In this document: positions 11,198 to 22,213 of the stretch, piece by piece
How positions within the stretch are numbered: position 1 is the stretch's first letter
Layout of the letters: every line of letters starts with the position of its first letter
Source of the DNA: Zingiber officinale
Lineage: Eukaryota; Streptophyta; Magnoliopsida; Zingiberales; Zingiberaceae
DNA length: 64,000 nucleotides
NCBI RefSeq assembly: GCF_018446385.1
Contig: NC_055987.1
Span: 12,361,705 to 12,425,704 of the forward strand
Direction: 5' to 3'
Made by a program: the position numbers and the translations under genes
Notes under the pieces: model-generated
What the model saw: the letters and a program-made list of their open reading frames with translations, nothing else
Told to the model about the DNA's origin: nothing
Databases searched by the model: none

Positions 11198-13048
11198 GAT
11201 GTTTGACAAAACTCATAATCAAGTTAGGTTAACCCGATAACCTAACTTAGGTTTCTCCAATAATTCTCCCCCTTTTTGACACACATCAAAAAGAATTCCA
11301 ATGTTCTACCTTGAACATTCCTTGACATTCTTCCCCTAGCTTAGGTTAACCCGATAACCTAACTTGGGTTCTCCAATAATTCTCCAATGAACACTCTCCC
11401 CTTTTTGACACACATCAAAAAGAAAAAGGAGAGTATCAAGGTCAAGAGTTTCTTCCTAATGAAAGTCCCATACCTTTCATTGAAACTCTTAATTTCCCCC
11501 TTGATACTAAACTCAACAATCAACTTAGTGATAACCCCATATCACTAATCCTCAAAAGTCTTAAGGAGTAAAAACTCCTCCTAAAAGTCAACTCCCCCTT
11601 GACAATTAGGTAAAACTCCCCCTAAAGGTCAACTCCCCCTTGACCATTGCACCAACAATGTCTTGGAGAGTTTCAAACCCTTAGAAACCTAAACCACAAA
11701 CTTTCACAGCCGGAATTTCAGATATACAGTTGAAATTCAGCTTTTGGCACGCCCTGATCGGTCACCAGACCGATCAGGATCCCATTGGATCGGTCCCCAG
11801 ACCGATCCACATTCACTGGGATCGGACTGCCTCACTGCCTCTTACTGGATCGGTCTCCGGACCGATCCACACTTCCCTGGTCCGGTCCGGTGACCGATCC
11901 ACTCCTTCCTGGATCGGTCCGGTGACCGATCCAAGATCCCTTATCGAATTCCTGAATTTTTACCCGAAATTCAGAAACCCATAAACAATTCCAGAAAATT
12001 TCAAAAATTATGAAACTTTGAGGATACACTCCTCATAACATATACTATCAAGGAAAAATAGTTTTCTATGAAAATAACTTCCATTTTCAAATCTTGATAC
12101 AAAATTCGAAAACTTTGAAATAGTTCAAAGTTAACTCAACTTTGTATCACAATGTTCAATGATGAAAGCAATCACTAAGATGACTTCATCAAGGTTTTCC
12201 AAATCAATTTCAAAATGATTTTAAAACCATTTGAATTTAGGACCATAATCTTAGGGCTAAATGTACATGACTTGTACACAAGCTTTCCCTATGATCCTCC
12301 TTTTCTTGAATTAGGCTCATCTAGGTACAAAAACTATGCACCTTGATCCTAACTCATGATCCTAATATCTCACACACATCTAAGGTGTATCAAACCACAT
12401 TCAAGTCAATTTGATGTGAGATATGGGTTAAGGTCAACTTAGGCTAAGTTCTCATGCATTTTCTAAACATCAATTTGATCTCAATATCAAATTATATGTT
12501 TGTCCTTAAATCAATTTCATTGATTATAATGCAAGAGATGATGACATGGCATATAATGATATCATAAGTAAGAACATGTGCCAATGTCATGATGTCATGG
12601 CATAAAGTTTGAAACTAAACTAACACATGACACATAGATAACCTAAGCATTATCATGACATATCAAATGATAATAAAATGAATATGATGTCATGGCATGG
12701 CATATGGCAACCAATCATGGCAAGTTAGCACAAATAAAATACCTAAATCCCTATCTAAGTATCCTTAGCCTTAGCTAACTTAAAATCTAACCCTAGATTG
12801 CCCATATATCCCTAAGAGAAAACCAAAATCCCAATTATGGTATTTCTCTAGGTTTTCCTCAAATTGTGCCACTTAAGATTAAAAATGATATTTCCACCAT
12901 TAGGCACATTTAGCTCTTCAAAGGAGTAAATGATAATTCCATTTCATTTTCAAAAGTTCTCAAAACCTTGAAAATACTCCTTAAGTGTCAATTTCCTCAA
13001 AGTTGGGTTAACTACCCTTCTTATTGGAGTTGACACTCTCTAACCCAT
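11198..13048 (-). other. Non-coding 3' half of the gag-only element, with a third palindrome array
   Basis: This is the place where pol would be expected. No polymerase motif is visible in any frame. A cluster of about five GATCGGTC...GACCGATC units lies at 11755-11935. Sequence at 12240-12300 is related to 8640-8700 of the autonomous element. 12500-12720 is AT-rich with repeated 'catgatgtcatggcat' words. Confidence 0.7.
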
Positions 13049-14590
13049 TTATGGGGTAGAGAAGATGCTCCTAGGAACCCAATACCTATTAGAGCTCATT
13101 GGGTTCACTAAATATTCACTAGGGATAACTTCCCTAGCAACCCTCCTAATGACCCTCTTAGGCTTTAAAGCCTTGGTCATTTGGATCTCATCAAGGTCAA
13201 CTATAGGGGTGACTCCCCTTGTGACCTTGGTAATGGTCTTCCTAGCCTTAGGTTTTGTTCCATAATCGAATGGAACATTATGATAAGTGGGCTTGACCAA
13301 TTGGGACTTAGGTTTGTGACCTAAACCTTTCTTGTCCTTGGACATTGGTTTTTGACCCTTAAACCCTAGAGATGACTTCTCTATGTTTTTAAGAGCCTTT
13401 TCCAAATTATCAAGTCTTGACCTCAAGACTTGATTTTCCCTCTCTAATACCTCAAGTTTTAATTTGTCATTTTCTCTTGAGATATTCCTAGGCATATGTC
13501 TAGTCTTCTTGGGATTTCTACCTAGGTTTTCCTTAACTTTAGAAGCGTTAATCCTAGGGTTGGTATTTCTAGTGTTATCCTTACCTAGGCTAACATGTTT
13601 AGCTCCTAAGCACATGTATTGGTTCCTAAAGTTAACATGCTTATCATTATTAACAATTGCAACAAAACTACTAGCATGAGTTTTATTAGAATTGCAATAA
13701 TGAACCTTAGAGGTTACCTTAGGATTTGCCTTAGCTCCCCCTATCGTTGTGCCCGGTCTCTTGCCCTTGTGAGGTTGCCTCCCCCTCGGACAATGGCTCC
13801 TATAGTGTCCCCTTTGCTTGCATTGGAAGCACACGATGTGCTCCTTGCCCTTGCGTTTTGGGACTCCGGCTTCCTTGAACTTTGGCGCCGGTGGAGTCTT
13901 TCTTACCCTCTTTGGACACTTACTCTTGTAATGTCCATGTTCCCTACACTCAAAGCATATTATATGTAACTTATTTGAAATTGAAATGCTTGAGTTACCT
14001 AGGTTTGGGGATGGGTGTGAGCTCTCTTCCTCATCCCTTCCGGAGGTAGATGTCTCTTCTTCTTGCTCCGAACTTGAACAAGAGGAACTCTCCTCCTCTT
14101 CTTCCTTGGATGTTGAGTAGCCCTCAACTCCCAATTCGCTCCCTCCATGATGTGAGCTACTTGGCTCACTTAGCTCCTCTTCATGGCTTGAATTTGAGCT
14201 CTCCTCATGGAACTTTGCTAAGTTGTTCCACAATTCCTTGGCATCGTTGTATCTACCTATCTTATGCAAGATATCACTAGGTAATGAAAATTCAAGAATT
14301 TTCGTTACCTCGTCGTTGATTGTGGATTGGTGGATTTGCTCTTTCGTCCACTCCTTCTTCTTGATAGGTTTTCCTTCCTCATCCATCGGTGGGGAAAACC
14401 CTTCTTGTACACAAAACCAATTTAACATATTAGTCCTAAGAAAATACATCATCCTTACCTTCCAATATGTGAAGTTGTCGTGAGACTCGTGAAGGGTTGA
14501 ATCGTGACATCTTCTCCATAGAGATCCATCTCTAGCCCGTGCTCCCCCGGGTGTTGATCCGTCGAAGAGCGGCCTCGCTCTGATACCACT
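13049..14590 (-). CDS. Gag-like protein of the gag-only element, two CCHC zinc knuckles
   Basis: Gag forms the particle shell and binds element RNA. After the primer site the open frame runs without a stop to 13049. A Copia gag core is recognisable (HDNFTYWKVRMMYFLRTN; KELWNNLAKFHE), then a Ser/Glu-rich acidic stretch, then two CCHC knuckles: CFECREHGHYKSKC and CFQCKQRGHYRSHC. A basic segment, a coiled-coil stretch (LKLEVLERENQVLRSRLDNL) and the tail YWVPRSIFSTP follow, the last being usual just before protease in SIRE-type elements. The start is uncertain. The first in-frame Met after the primer site is near 14452, inside the core; an ATG near 14531 is in another frame, so a small frameshift near the start or a non-AUG start is possible. 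The frame is open over about 500 codons, which suggests recent function. Confidence 0.8.
   Translation of the reverse strand, partial: SGIRARPLFDGSTPGGARARDGSLWRRCHDSTLHESHDNFTYWKVRMMYFLRTNMLNWFCVQEGFSPPMDEEGKPIKKKEWTKEQIHQSTINDEVTKILEFSLPSDILHKIGRYNDAKELWNNLAKFHEESSNSSHEEELSEPSSSHHGGSELGVEGYSTSKEEEEESSSCSSSEQEEETSTSGRDEEESSHPSPNLGNSSISISNKLHIICFECREHGHYKSKCPKRVRKTPPAPKFKEAGVPKRKGKEHIVCFQCKQRGHYRSHCPRGRQPHKGKRPGTTIGGAKANPKVTSKVHYCNSNKTHASSFVAIVNNDKHVNFRNQYMCLGAKHVSLGKDNTRNTNPRINASKVKENLGRNPKKTRHMPRNISRENDKLKLEVLERENQVLRSRLDNLEKALKNIEKSSLGFKGQKPMSKDKKGLGHKPKSQLVKPTYHNVPFDYGTKPKARKTITKVTRGVTPIVDLDEIQMTKALKPKRVIRRVAREVIPSEYLVNPMSSNRYWVPRSIFSTP
14577..14588 (-). other. Primer binding site, initiator-tRNA-Met type (gag-only element)
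   Basis: The minus strand reads TGGTATCAGAGC two bases after the 5' LTR end. This is the standard plant Copia sequence complementary to the 3' end of initiator tRNA-Met. Confidence 0.9.
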
Positions 14591-16475
14591 TGTTGGGATC
14601 TTTCGTACTCGGCTAGAGAGGGGGGGTGTGAATAGCCGCCCCAAATCGATCGCGTTTCTTCCTACGATTAGGTTAGTGCAGCGGAAATACAAATAGAAAC
14701 GAAAGGAGAAGAAAATCAAACCTTAACACAGCGATGTACGAGGTTCGGAGATGATACTCCTACTCCTCGGCGTGTCCGTAAGGTGGACGAGCCCTATCAA
14801 TCCGTCGGTGGATGAGTCCCCGGAGAACCGGCTAATACAATATACTCCTTGTGGGTGGAGAAACCTCGCCACAATATTTGCAACAGCAATAGGAGTACAA
14901 ATAGGAACAAGAAAACAAGAACAGAAATGTAAACTACACTTGCTTGCCTTCTTGAAGTCAGCAGGAACCCTGGGGAAGCAGCAGCTTCTCGGATCCAAGC
15001 CTAGCTAGAAAACCAGCAACAGGAAGAAGCTCACGCGAAGCTTTAGCACCCAACGAGCTCAACAAAGCTCAGCAAGAAGGAGAAGCAGAAGCTTCAGGCA
15101 GGAGAAAAACTTCCAGAAGAAGAAGAAGTAGCAGGACGGAGAGTTTTTACCGAAGTCCTGTAGCCCTCATTTATACCTGCGAAGAAAGCGAAGAAAACAC
15201 AGAAGAAATCTAGCCGTTGCGACGCAACGGCTAGTGCCTGGATCGGTCAGGGGACCGATCAGGACCTATTCTGATCGGTCCCCAGACCGATCAGCTTTCT
15301 TCACAGAAAGCTGCCCACCTTCTGTGCGGGTTCTGATCGGTGCATGGACCGATCAAGATACCTGGATCGGTCCACGCACCGATCCCAACCCTGCTTTCTC
15401 GGCGACATCGTCTCGATCGGTCCCCACCGATCGGGACATGGCCTGATCGGTCGTGGACCGATCACCGCCTCTCTTGCCTCTGTTAAACTGGCGATCGGTC
15501 ACCGGACCGATCGAGTAAACAGACACCGATCGGTGCGGTGACCGATCCGAGCAAGTTTGGCCCAAACCAAGTCCCAAGACTTCAAACCAATATCCGGTCA
15601 ACCTTGACCTATTGGTACTTCATCCCTAGCATCCGGTCACCCTTGACCTGCTAGAACTCCTCACCAGTGTCCGGTCAATCCCTTTGACCTACTTGGACTT
15701 TCCTCAACACCGATGTCCGATCATCCCCGATCCATCTGGATTTTCCTTGCCGGCTTCACTTACGGGACTTTCACCGGCTTCACTCACCAGGATTTCCACA
15801 CCGCCTAACATCCCGCTTAGGACTTTCCCACCGGCTTCACTTACGGGACTTTCACCGGCTTCACTCACTGGACTTTCCTTTCACCTAGCTTCACTCACTA
15901 GGATTTTCACCGGCTTCACTCACCAGGATTTCCACCGCCTAGCTTCACTCACTAGGTCTTTCACCTGGCTTCACTCACCGGGATTTCTCAACTGCCTGGC
16001 TTCACTCACCGGGACTTCTCCGACTGTCTGGCTTCACTCACCAGGACTTTTCCCCGTGCCAAACTCCCTGTTTGGACTTTCCCCGTGCCAAGTCTCCATA
16101 CTTGGACTTTCCGCGTGCCAAGCTACCTGCTTGGACTTTTCCCCGTGCCAAGTCTCCATACTTGGACTTTTCGCGTGCCAAGCTCCCTGCTTGGACTTTT
16201 TCGTTTGCCAAGTCTCCATACTTGGACTTTTCAGGTCAACCAGGTCAACCTTGACCTAGGGTTGCACCAATAATCTCCCAACCATCTATTCTTGTCTCAC
16301 ATCAAGAATACAACTCTTCCACGAGTGTCAAACATCAACATGCAACTCAACTAGGTCAATCTTGACCTAAGGTTGCATCAACAATCTTCCCAAGTCAAAC
16401 ATCAAAATACAACTCGAGTCAAGTCAACTCGAGTCGGGTCAACCAGGTCAACCTTGACCTAAGGTTGCACCAACA
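14591..16475 (-). repeat. Right (5') LTR of the gag-only element
   Basis: 1,885 bp, starting TGTTGGGATC next to the primer site and ending in ACCAACA before the AAGAG duplication. It matches the left LTR without visible difference over about 14591-15212 and 16056-16475. In the middle (15213-16055) palindromes and hairpins differ at many places. Many changes turn CTG or CAG into CG, CCG or CGG. Confidence 0.9.
15240..15555. repeat. GATCGGTC palindrome array in the right LTR
   Basis: About eight to nine units, for example GGATCGGTCAGGGGACCGATCAG, CTGATCGGTCCCCAGACCGATCAG and CGATCGGTCACCGGACCGATCG. Order and spacing follow the left LTR, but arms and loops are changed and some units are shortened (CGATCGGTCCCCACCGATCG). 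Confidence 0.85.
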
Positions 16476-16480
16476 AAGAG

Positions 16481-17912
16481 GACCCTAGAAATTGACAACT
16501 ACCACTAGTGCTTTTGCAATCCAATTTGCATCCGACATAATCGGAATCGATATAGCCCACTAGGTCAAAAGTTTCGGTTCTAGGATACCAAAGACCAACA
16601 TTTTGAGTCCCCTTGAGATAACGAAGAATTCGCTTAACGACACTCAAATGTGACTCCTTGGCACAAGATTGATACCTAGCACATATACCTACGGCGAAAA
16701 ATATATCGGGTCTACTAGCCGTGAGATAGAGAAGACTTCCTATAGCACTACGATACACCTTGGAGTCAACTTCTTTCCCCTCAATGTCTTTATCCAATTT
16801 AGTATTTGTAGCCATGGGGGTAGATATTTCCTTTGCATTTTCCATCCCAAATTTCTTAAATAGCTCTTTGACATATTTGGATTGATGAATGTAAATGCCT
16901 TCTTTTGTTTGCTTAATTTGTAATCCTAGGAAAAATGTCAACTCACCAACCAAACTCATTTCAAATTCACTCTCCATGTGATTAATGAATTAATTTAAAA
17001 AATCTTTATTTGTGGAACCACAAATAATGTCATCTACATATACTTGGGCCACAAACATATCATTATCACTATTTTTCAAGAATAAAGTAGGATCAATTTT
17101 TCCTCTATGAAACCCTTTTGATACTAGAAATGTTGACAATCGTTCATACCAAGCCCGAGGAGCTTGTTTTAGTCCATATAAGGCCTTTTAAAGTTTATAT
17201 ACATGAGTTGGACACTCCAAATTCTCAAATCCCGGTGGTTGCTCAACATATACTTCTTCTTTTATAACACCATTTAAAAATGCTGATTTTACATGCATTT
17301 GGTACAATTTGAAACCCTTGTGGGCGGCAAAGGCCAACATCATTCTAATTGATTCCAGTCTTGCTACGGGTGCATAAGTTTCATCATAGTCCAACCCTTC
17401 TACTTGATTGAAACCCCTAGCGACCAATCTAGCTTTGTTTCTCACCACTATCCCTTTATCATCAAGTTTGTTCTTAAAGACCCATTTTGTATCAATAATT
17501 GATTTGTTGTTAGGCCTAGGAACTAAATCTCAAATTTGACTTCTCTTCAATTGAGATAATTCATCTTGCTTTGCTAAAATCTAATCCAGATCAAACAAGG
17601 CATCATCAATGGTTTTTGGTTCTATTTGAGATATTAAGGCAACTTGACTTCCTTCATTTCTAAAGTAAGATCGAGTTCTCACTCCTAGAGTAATGTCTCC
17701 TACTACTTGATCTAAGGGATGATTTACATGAATCCTAGTAGGTCTTGAGTCTTGATTTGTTATAATTTCGGGTTCAAGTGGCAAAGGTTCATTTTTCTCA
17801 CCATTACTTTCTTGATTTTCTTCTCTTTGATGATTTACCTCATTTAGTGTTAGTTTCTCTAACTTAAATTGTAATTCTTCATCGTTTGTTCTTATAGGGT
17901 TTAAAAAAGGAT
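16481..17912 (-). pseudogene. SIRE-type Copia reverse transcriptase (broken by stops)
   Basis: RT blocks read right to left: KARLVARGFNQVEGLDYDETYAPVAR (about 17445-17370), FLNGVIKEEVYVEQPPGF, then a stop in the KALYGLKQAPRAWY block near 17190. The active site YVDD lies near 17030-17045, followed by a further stop at about 16990. Then come GELTFFLGLQIKQ, YLTASRPDI and LRYLKGT (16977-16600), ending in the RNase H start at 16481. The linker before RT (17450-17912) is degenerate, with more stops. Stops such as CAA to TAA fit methylation-driven decay. The lineage call (SIRE/Maximus) rests on the RT wording and overall size. Confidence 0.8.
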
Positions 17913-17913
17913 T

Positions 17914-19190
17914 TTATTCAAATACAACATTTAGTGATTCTTCAACTAGTTTTGATCTTTTGTTGTAAATTCGGTATGTCTTGCTATGACTTGAGTAACC
18001 TACAAGAATCCCCTCATCCGCCTTAGCGGAAAACTTTTCCAAGTGATCCTTGGTGTTTAGAATATAGACTTTATACCCAAATACTCTAAGATGTTTAATT
18101 GTATGTTGTTTACCAAACCACAATTCATGAGGTGTTTTTCCTAGAAACCTATGTATTAAAGTTCGATTTTGGACATAACAAGCCGTATTAATTGCTTCGG
18201 CCCATAGGAAACTATGTAGTGAATATTCATTTAACATGCTCCTAGCGGCCTCTTGCAAAACCCTATTTTTCCTCTCAACAACTCCATTTTGTTGAGGTGT
18301 CCTAGGGGTTGAAAATTCATGTTTATATCCTTTTTCTATACAAAAATTAGTGAATCTATCATTTTCAAACTCACCTCCATGATCACTTCTTATTTTGTTT
18401 ATCTTATGAGCCTTTTCATTTTCTACTCTATTACAAAAAGCAATCAAGGTATCTGGAGTTTGATCCTTATGTTTCAAGAAAAACACCCATGTATATCTAG
18501 TGTAATCATCCACAATCATAAAGCAATATCTACTACCATTTAAAGAAATATATTTACTACTATTAAATAAATTCATGTGAATGAGCTCCAAAGCATTTGA
18601 GGTACTTACAACATTTTTACCTTTATGAGTAGCTTTGGTTTGCTTACCCATTTGACATGCATCACATATTTTGTCTTTTTGAAACTTCAACTTTGGCAAT
18701 CTGTGCACCAACTCATTCTTTGAAAGGTTTTTGATATTCTTCATGTTGGTGTGAGCGAGTCTCCGGTGCCAAAGCCACGTCTCCTCTTCTTTGGACATGA
18801 GACACTTAGCAAACACATTAGTAGCACCAAATAGTTCAACTTGATAAATATTCTCTCTTCTATGGCCTATGAGAATATTGGTGTTTAGTTCACAATGCTT
18901 GATTAGGCATTGAGATGAGTTGAACTCAACTCCATAACCCGAATCACATAGTTGACTAACACTCAAAAGATTAAAGACCATGCCTTTCACTAATAACACA
19001 TTTTTTATTACAAATTTCTCGAAAATTCTAATATCTCCAATTCCTATAACTTTTAACTCACCACTATTACCAAAAGAAATGGTACATTTACTTTTGTGTC
19101 TAAATGATGAAAATTTTGATGAGTCCCCCGTCATATGCTTAGAGCATCCACTATCTACGAACCATGTTGTTGGATGCTCCCCCTTCGCAC
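17914..19190 (-). pseudogene. SIRE-type Copia protease end and integrase
   Basis: The protease motif FVDSGCSKHMTGD lies at about 19165-19125. The rest is one open frame of about 400 residues. LWHRRLAHTNMKNI and CDACQMGKQ form the HHCC zinc domain. The integrase core follows with catalytic D in IVDDYTRYTWVFFLKHKD, D in IRSDHGGEFEND and E in PQQNGVVERKNR. It ends with the GYKVYILNTKDHLEKFSAKADEGILVGYS block. The catalytic triad is complete in this part. One oddity is LIHMNLFN where most relatives have an Asp (LIHMDLFG-like), so the first Asp of that motif is replaced. Protease frame and gag frame do not join directly (stop at 19199-19201). Confidence 0.8.
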
Positions 19191-19198
19191 ATGCCTAT

Positions 19199-20832
19199 TT
19201 AAACACGATGAACCAAATGTTTTGGTACCCACACTTTGGGTCTGGTAGCATCAATAACAAATTGCTTGGGTACCCAAGCTTGAACAACCTTAACCCTTGA
19301 AGCATGGTTTCTACTAATTAGAGACATGAATTTAACTTCCTTATCTTGTGATTTAAAACCTAGTCCCGCTTTGTTGTACACGCCTCTTTGAGCTCCTAGA
19401 ATCATGTCTAAGTATTTTGAGCTTGAAGTAAATTTTTCTATAGCACATCTAAGATCATCAACTTGTGATTTCAATGATACATTTTCTTTTTCAAGATCAT
19501 CAACATCATTTTTGTCATTTTCATGAAGCATGCAACTTTCACGTGGGACAATTTCATTTTTGAGTGATTTCAATTCATTTTGCAATCTTTTAACCTTCCC
19601 TTTTGATTTTGCTAGTGCATTGGTTAAGCATGCAATGGTGGCATACATCTTATCAAGCTTGGGAGAAATTACCTCATCATCACTAGATGATGACTCACTT
19701 GAAGACTTCACATCTTCTCCATGACTATCTTCATTTTCACTATCTTCTACATGGCTTAAGGCCATGAGAGCCATGTGTTTTGAGCTCTTCCTATCATCTT
19801 CTTCCGATGAGCTTGATAATGAGTCATCCCATATGGCTTTCAGCGCCTTCTTCTTTTTCTTGATCTTTTCCTCTTGCTTCTTCAACTTTGGACACTCCAT
19901 TTTGTAGTGCCCTTTTTCTTGCATTCGTAGCAAATTACATCAGTCTTATTCTTAGAATCCACAAGAGATTTACCTTTTCTCTTCTCATCATTGAAGATTT
20001 TCTTAATATCCTTTTTGTCAAACTTCCTTGAATGTCTCATCATTATTCGAACGAAGTTTGCCATTTCACTTGATGATAGCTCTTCATCACTATCACTATC
20101 TTGTTCGGATTCTGAAGATGACTCCTTCTTCTCATTTTTCTTTTCCTTGTGCTTCTTTTTGCTCTTTTCACCTGCAACCAAGGCTATACCTTTCTCCTTA
20201 TGGCTTGTGTTAGCTTGCTCATGCAATTCAAGTTCATAAAATAATTCATCCAATTTCACTATTGACAAATCTCTTGAAACCTTATAAGCATCCACCATGG
20301 ATGACCATAAAGAGTTTCTTGAGAAAGATTTTAAAGCATACCTTATGAGATCTCGGTTCTCCACACTCTCTCCAACTGAATGAAGACCATTTAGGAGTTC
20401 CTTGAATCTCCCATGTAGTGAGCTTACCGTTTCTCCATCCTTCATGGTGAAGTTTTGAAGTTGATTTATCAACAAATCTCTCTTTGCAATTCTTGAATCC
20501 TTGGTGCCTTCATTTAGTTCAATAAGCTTATCCCACAAATCCTTGGCACTCTTAAAAGGTCCAACTTTGTTGAGTTGTTCCGAGCTTAATCCACATTGAA
20601 GAGTTACAATCGCCTTTGCATTTGCTTGAGCCTTCATTTTTTGTTCAACAGCCCACCTTGATGACTCAATCATTTTTCCATTTTCAGTTGGCGCCATGAA
20701 TCCCTCCGTGATTGAGAACCACATATCAATTTCGGTCATGAGATAGTGTTCCATGCGGCTCTTCCAATAAGCAAAGTTGCTGCCTTCATAGAATGGTGGT
20801 CGTGAAGTACTATGTCCCTCCTTCATTGACAT
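19199..20832 (-). pseudogene. SIRE-type Copia gag, frameshifted in the zinc knuckle
   Basis: Gag of the autonomous-type element. The N-terminal core (RPPFYEGSNFAYWKSRM, SAKDLWDKLIELNEGT, LINQLQNFTMKDGETV) is intact. Then come a Lys/Glu/Ser-rich linker and a single CCHC knuckle that begins CYECKKKG. A one-base loss near 19915 changes frame in the middle of the knuckle; downstream, GHYKMECPKLKK continues in another frame. After it are an acidic Ser-rich part and coiled coil, then VWVPKHLVHRV and a stop at 19199. I place the start at Met 20832 (or 20826). The frame is also open upstream through the primer site, whose bases ATGGTATCAGAGC would themselves supply an ATG at 20901. Confidence 0.8.
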
Positions 20833-20888
20833 CTTGTAGCTCTTTAACTTGTGCTTTCTTGACAATGAATCCTCAAAAGCAAACCAAC

Positions 20889-20900
20889 GCTCTGATACCA
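20889..20900 (-). other. Primer binding site of the SIRE-type Copia element (initiator-tRNA-Met type)
   Basis: The minus strand reads TGGTATCAGAGC, two bases inside the 5' LTR end at 20903. With the LTR and gag it sets the element's orientation. Confidence 0.9.
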
Positions 20901-20902
20901 TT

Positions 20903-22213
20903 TGTTAGGATCGGTTGAGCTAGAGGGGGGGGTGAATGGCTCACCTCGTTTTCTTGGTCTTTGATTATGCACAACTGAAACTTGAAGCCAATGCTAACTC
21001 CGGTATTTACTTGGTATCCACCTCCTCAAGGAGGTGACTAATCCAAGGATCCACGTCACTCACCACACTTCCACTATCCAAAAACCCTCCTTCTCAGAAT
21101 CGCGCCGAAGGTGGAGAAACCTTACAACACTTACAATACTTTCCCTCCAAAGGAAAGAGCTCACACTCACTACAAAGAGGAAGAGAAAAGATTAACAGAC
21201 TTGAAATAGCTTCTTCCTTGAGGCGTGAGATTTGAAAGCTTGGAGAGATTGAGAGCTTTAACGTCCAACGCTTGAGAGATCTTGAGCACTTCAAGGATTC
21301 TTCACCCCAGAGTAATAGAACAGTAATATTTGTTTATCCGTGCTTATTCCTCTTTCTTCCAGCATTTTAAACATCACGAAAACTAGTCGTTTCTCATGCT
21401 GCCGTCGCCGTGAATCGATTGAGATTATGTCCCAATCAATTCACAAGTATCCGTTGGAAGCCATCGCGTTAAGATTAACGGTACAGATTCTTTTATTTGA
21501 CTTGGATTGATTGGGGCAGAGTTTGAATCGATTCAGCCGCTTGCTCATGAAATCGCAACTTTGTGAATCGATCGGTCGATCGATTCAGGATGATTCTGTG
21601 CTTCGCACAGAATGTTCACGGATCGATCGGTTGATCGATTCAGGATGATTCTGTGCTTCGCACAGAATGTTCACGGATCGATCGGCCGATCGATTCAATA
21701 CCTTGAATCGATCGGTCGATCGATTCAATACCTTGAATCGATCGGTCGATCGATTCAATACCTTGAATCGATCGGCTGATCGATTCAGAAGGGTTCTGTG
21801 CTTCGCGCAGATTCTTTCTGATCGATCGGCCGATCGATTGACTTACCTTCAATCGATCGGCTGATCGATTCAAAGGCATTCTGCCTCATAGCCATGTCTA
21901 AATCGGTTCACCAATCGATCTCTGATGGTGAGCCTAACACACATATAATCTTGTGACCTGCAGGAGCTTCTTTTGCCAAGAATCCGGTCCCCGACCTTCT
22001 CGGACTTCTCTTGCATCTGGTCTTCTGACCTGCAAGAAACCTTTTTACCAAGAATCCAGTCCTCGACCTTCTTGGACTTCTCTTGCATCTGGTCTTCCGA
22101 CCTGCAAGAAACTTCTCTTGCAAACTCACAATGCATGTTAGTTCCAACGTTATTAACCTAAACTTAAATAATTGTCAACACATTGAAACTTCCATGGCAT
22201 GATTGCACCAACA
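20903..22213 (-). mobile_element. 5' LTR of the SIRE-type Copia element (1.3 kb)
   Basis: It runs from TGTTAGGATCGG (20903) to GCACCAACA (22213), with the same TGTT/AACA termini as the gag-only element. A palindrome array is at 21555-21880. A ~75-bp duplicated block with 'gacctgcaagaaac' and 'cttctcttgcatctggtcttc' lies at 21955-22115. The partner LTR is not in the window. It should lie left of position 1, beyond the Tekay insertion that truncates the third gene at 6993. Confidence 0.8.
21555..21880. repeat. GATC quasi-palindrome array in the SIRE-type LTR
   Basis: About eight units of form GAATCGATCGGTCGATCGATTC. Near-perfect 20-22 bp palindromes are at about 21572, 21620, 21675, 21707, 21737, 21767, 21820 and 21850. 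Spacers alternate between 'aatacctt' and 'aggatgattctgtgcttcgcacagaatgttca', the latter containing its own hairpin TCTGTGC...GCACAGA. Confidence 0.9.

Larger units (their letters stand above)
9294..16475 (-). mobile_element. Complete gag-only LTR retrotransposon (TR-GAG type), 7.2 kb, nested in Copia RNase H
   Basis: It begins TGTTGGGATC and ends GCACCAACA, with a 5-bp target duplication AAGAG at 9289-9293 and 16476-16480. LTRs are 9294-11183 and 14591-16475. On the minus strand the order is LTR, primer site (initiator-Met type), gag, about 1.85 kb of non-coding DNA, polypurine tract, LTR. No protease, integrase, RT or RNase H is present. The class of elements with LTRs and only gag is known in plants (TR-GAG), and such elements depend on enzymes from autonomous relatives. 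The gag end (YWVPRSIFSTP) and shared non-coding sequence suggest descent from a SIRE-type Copia element. Large parts of the two LTRs look identical, so insertion was recent. Confidence 0.9.

Noticed and set aside
14577..14588. tRNA-Met gene at the TGGTATCAGAGC sites
   Set aside because: Only the 12-base primer complement is present, next to LTR ends; these are primer sites.
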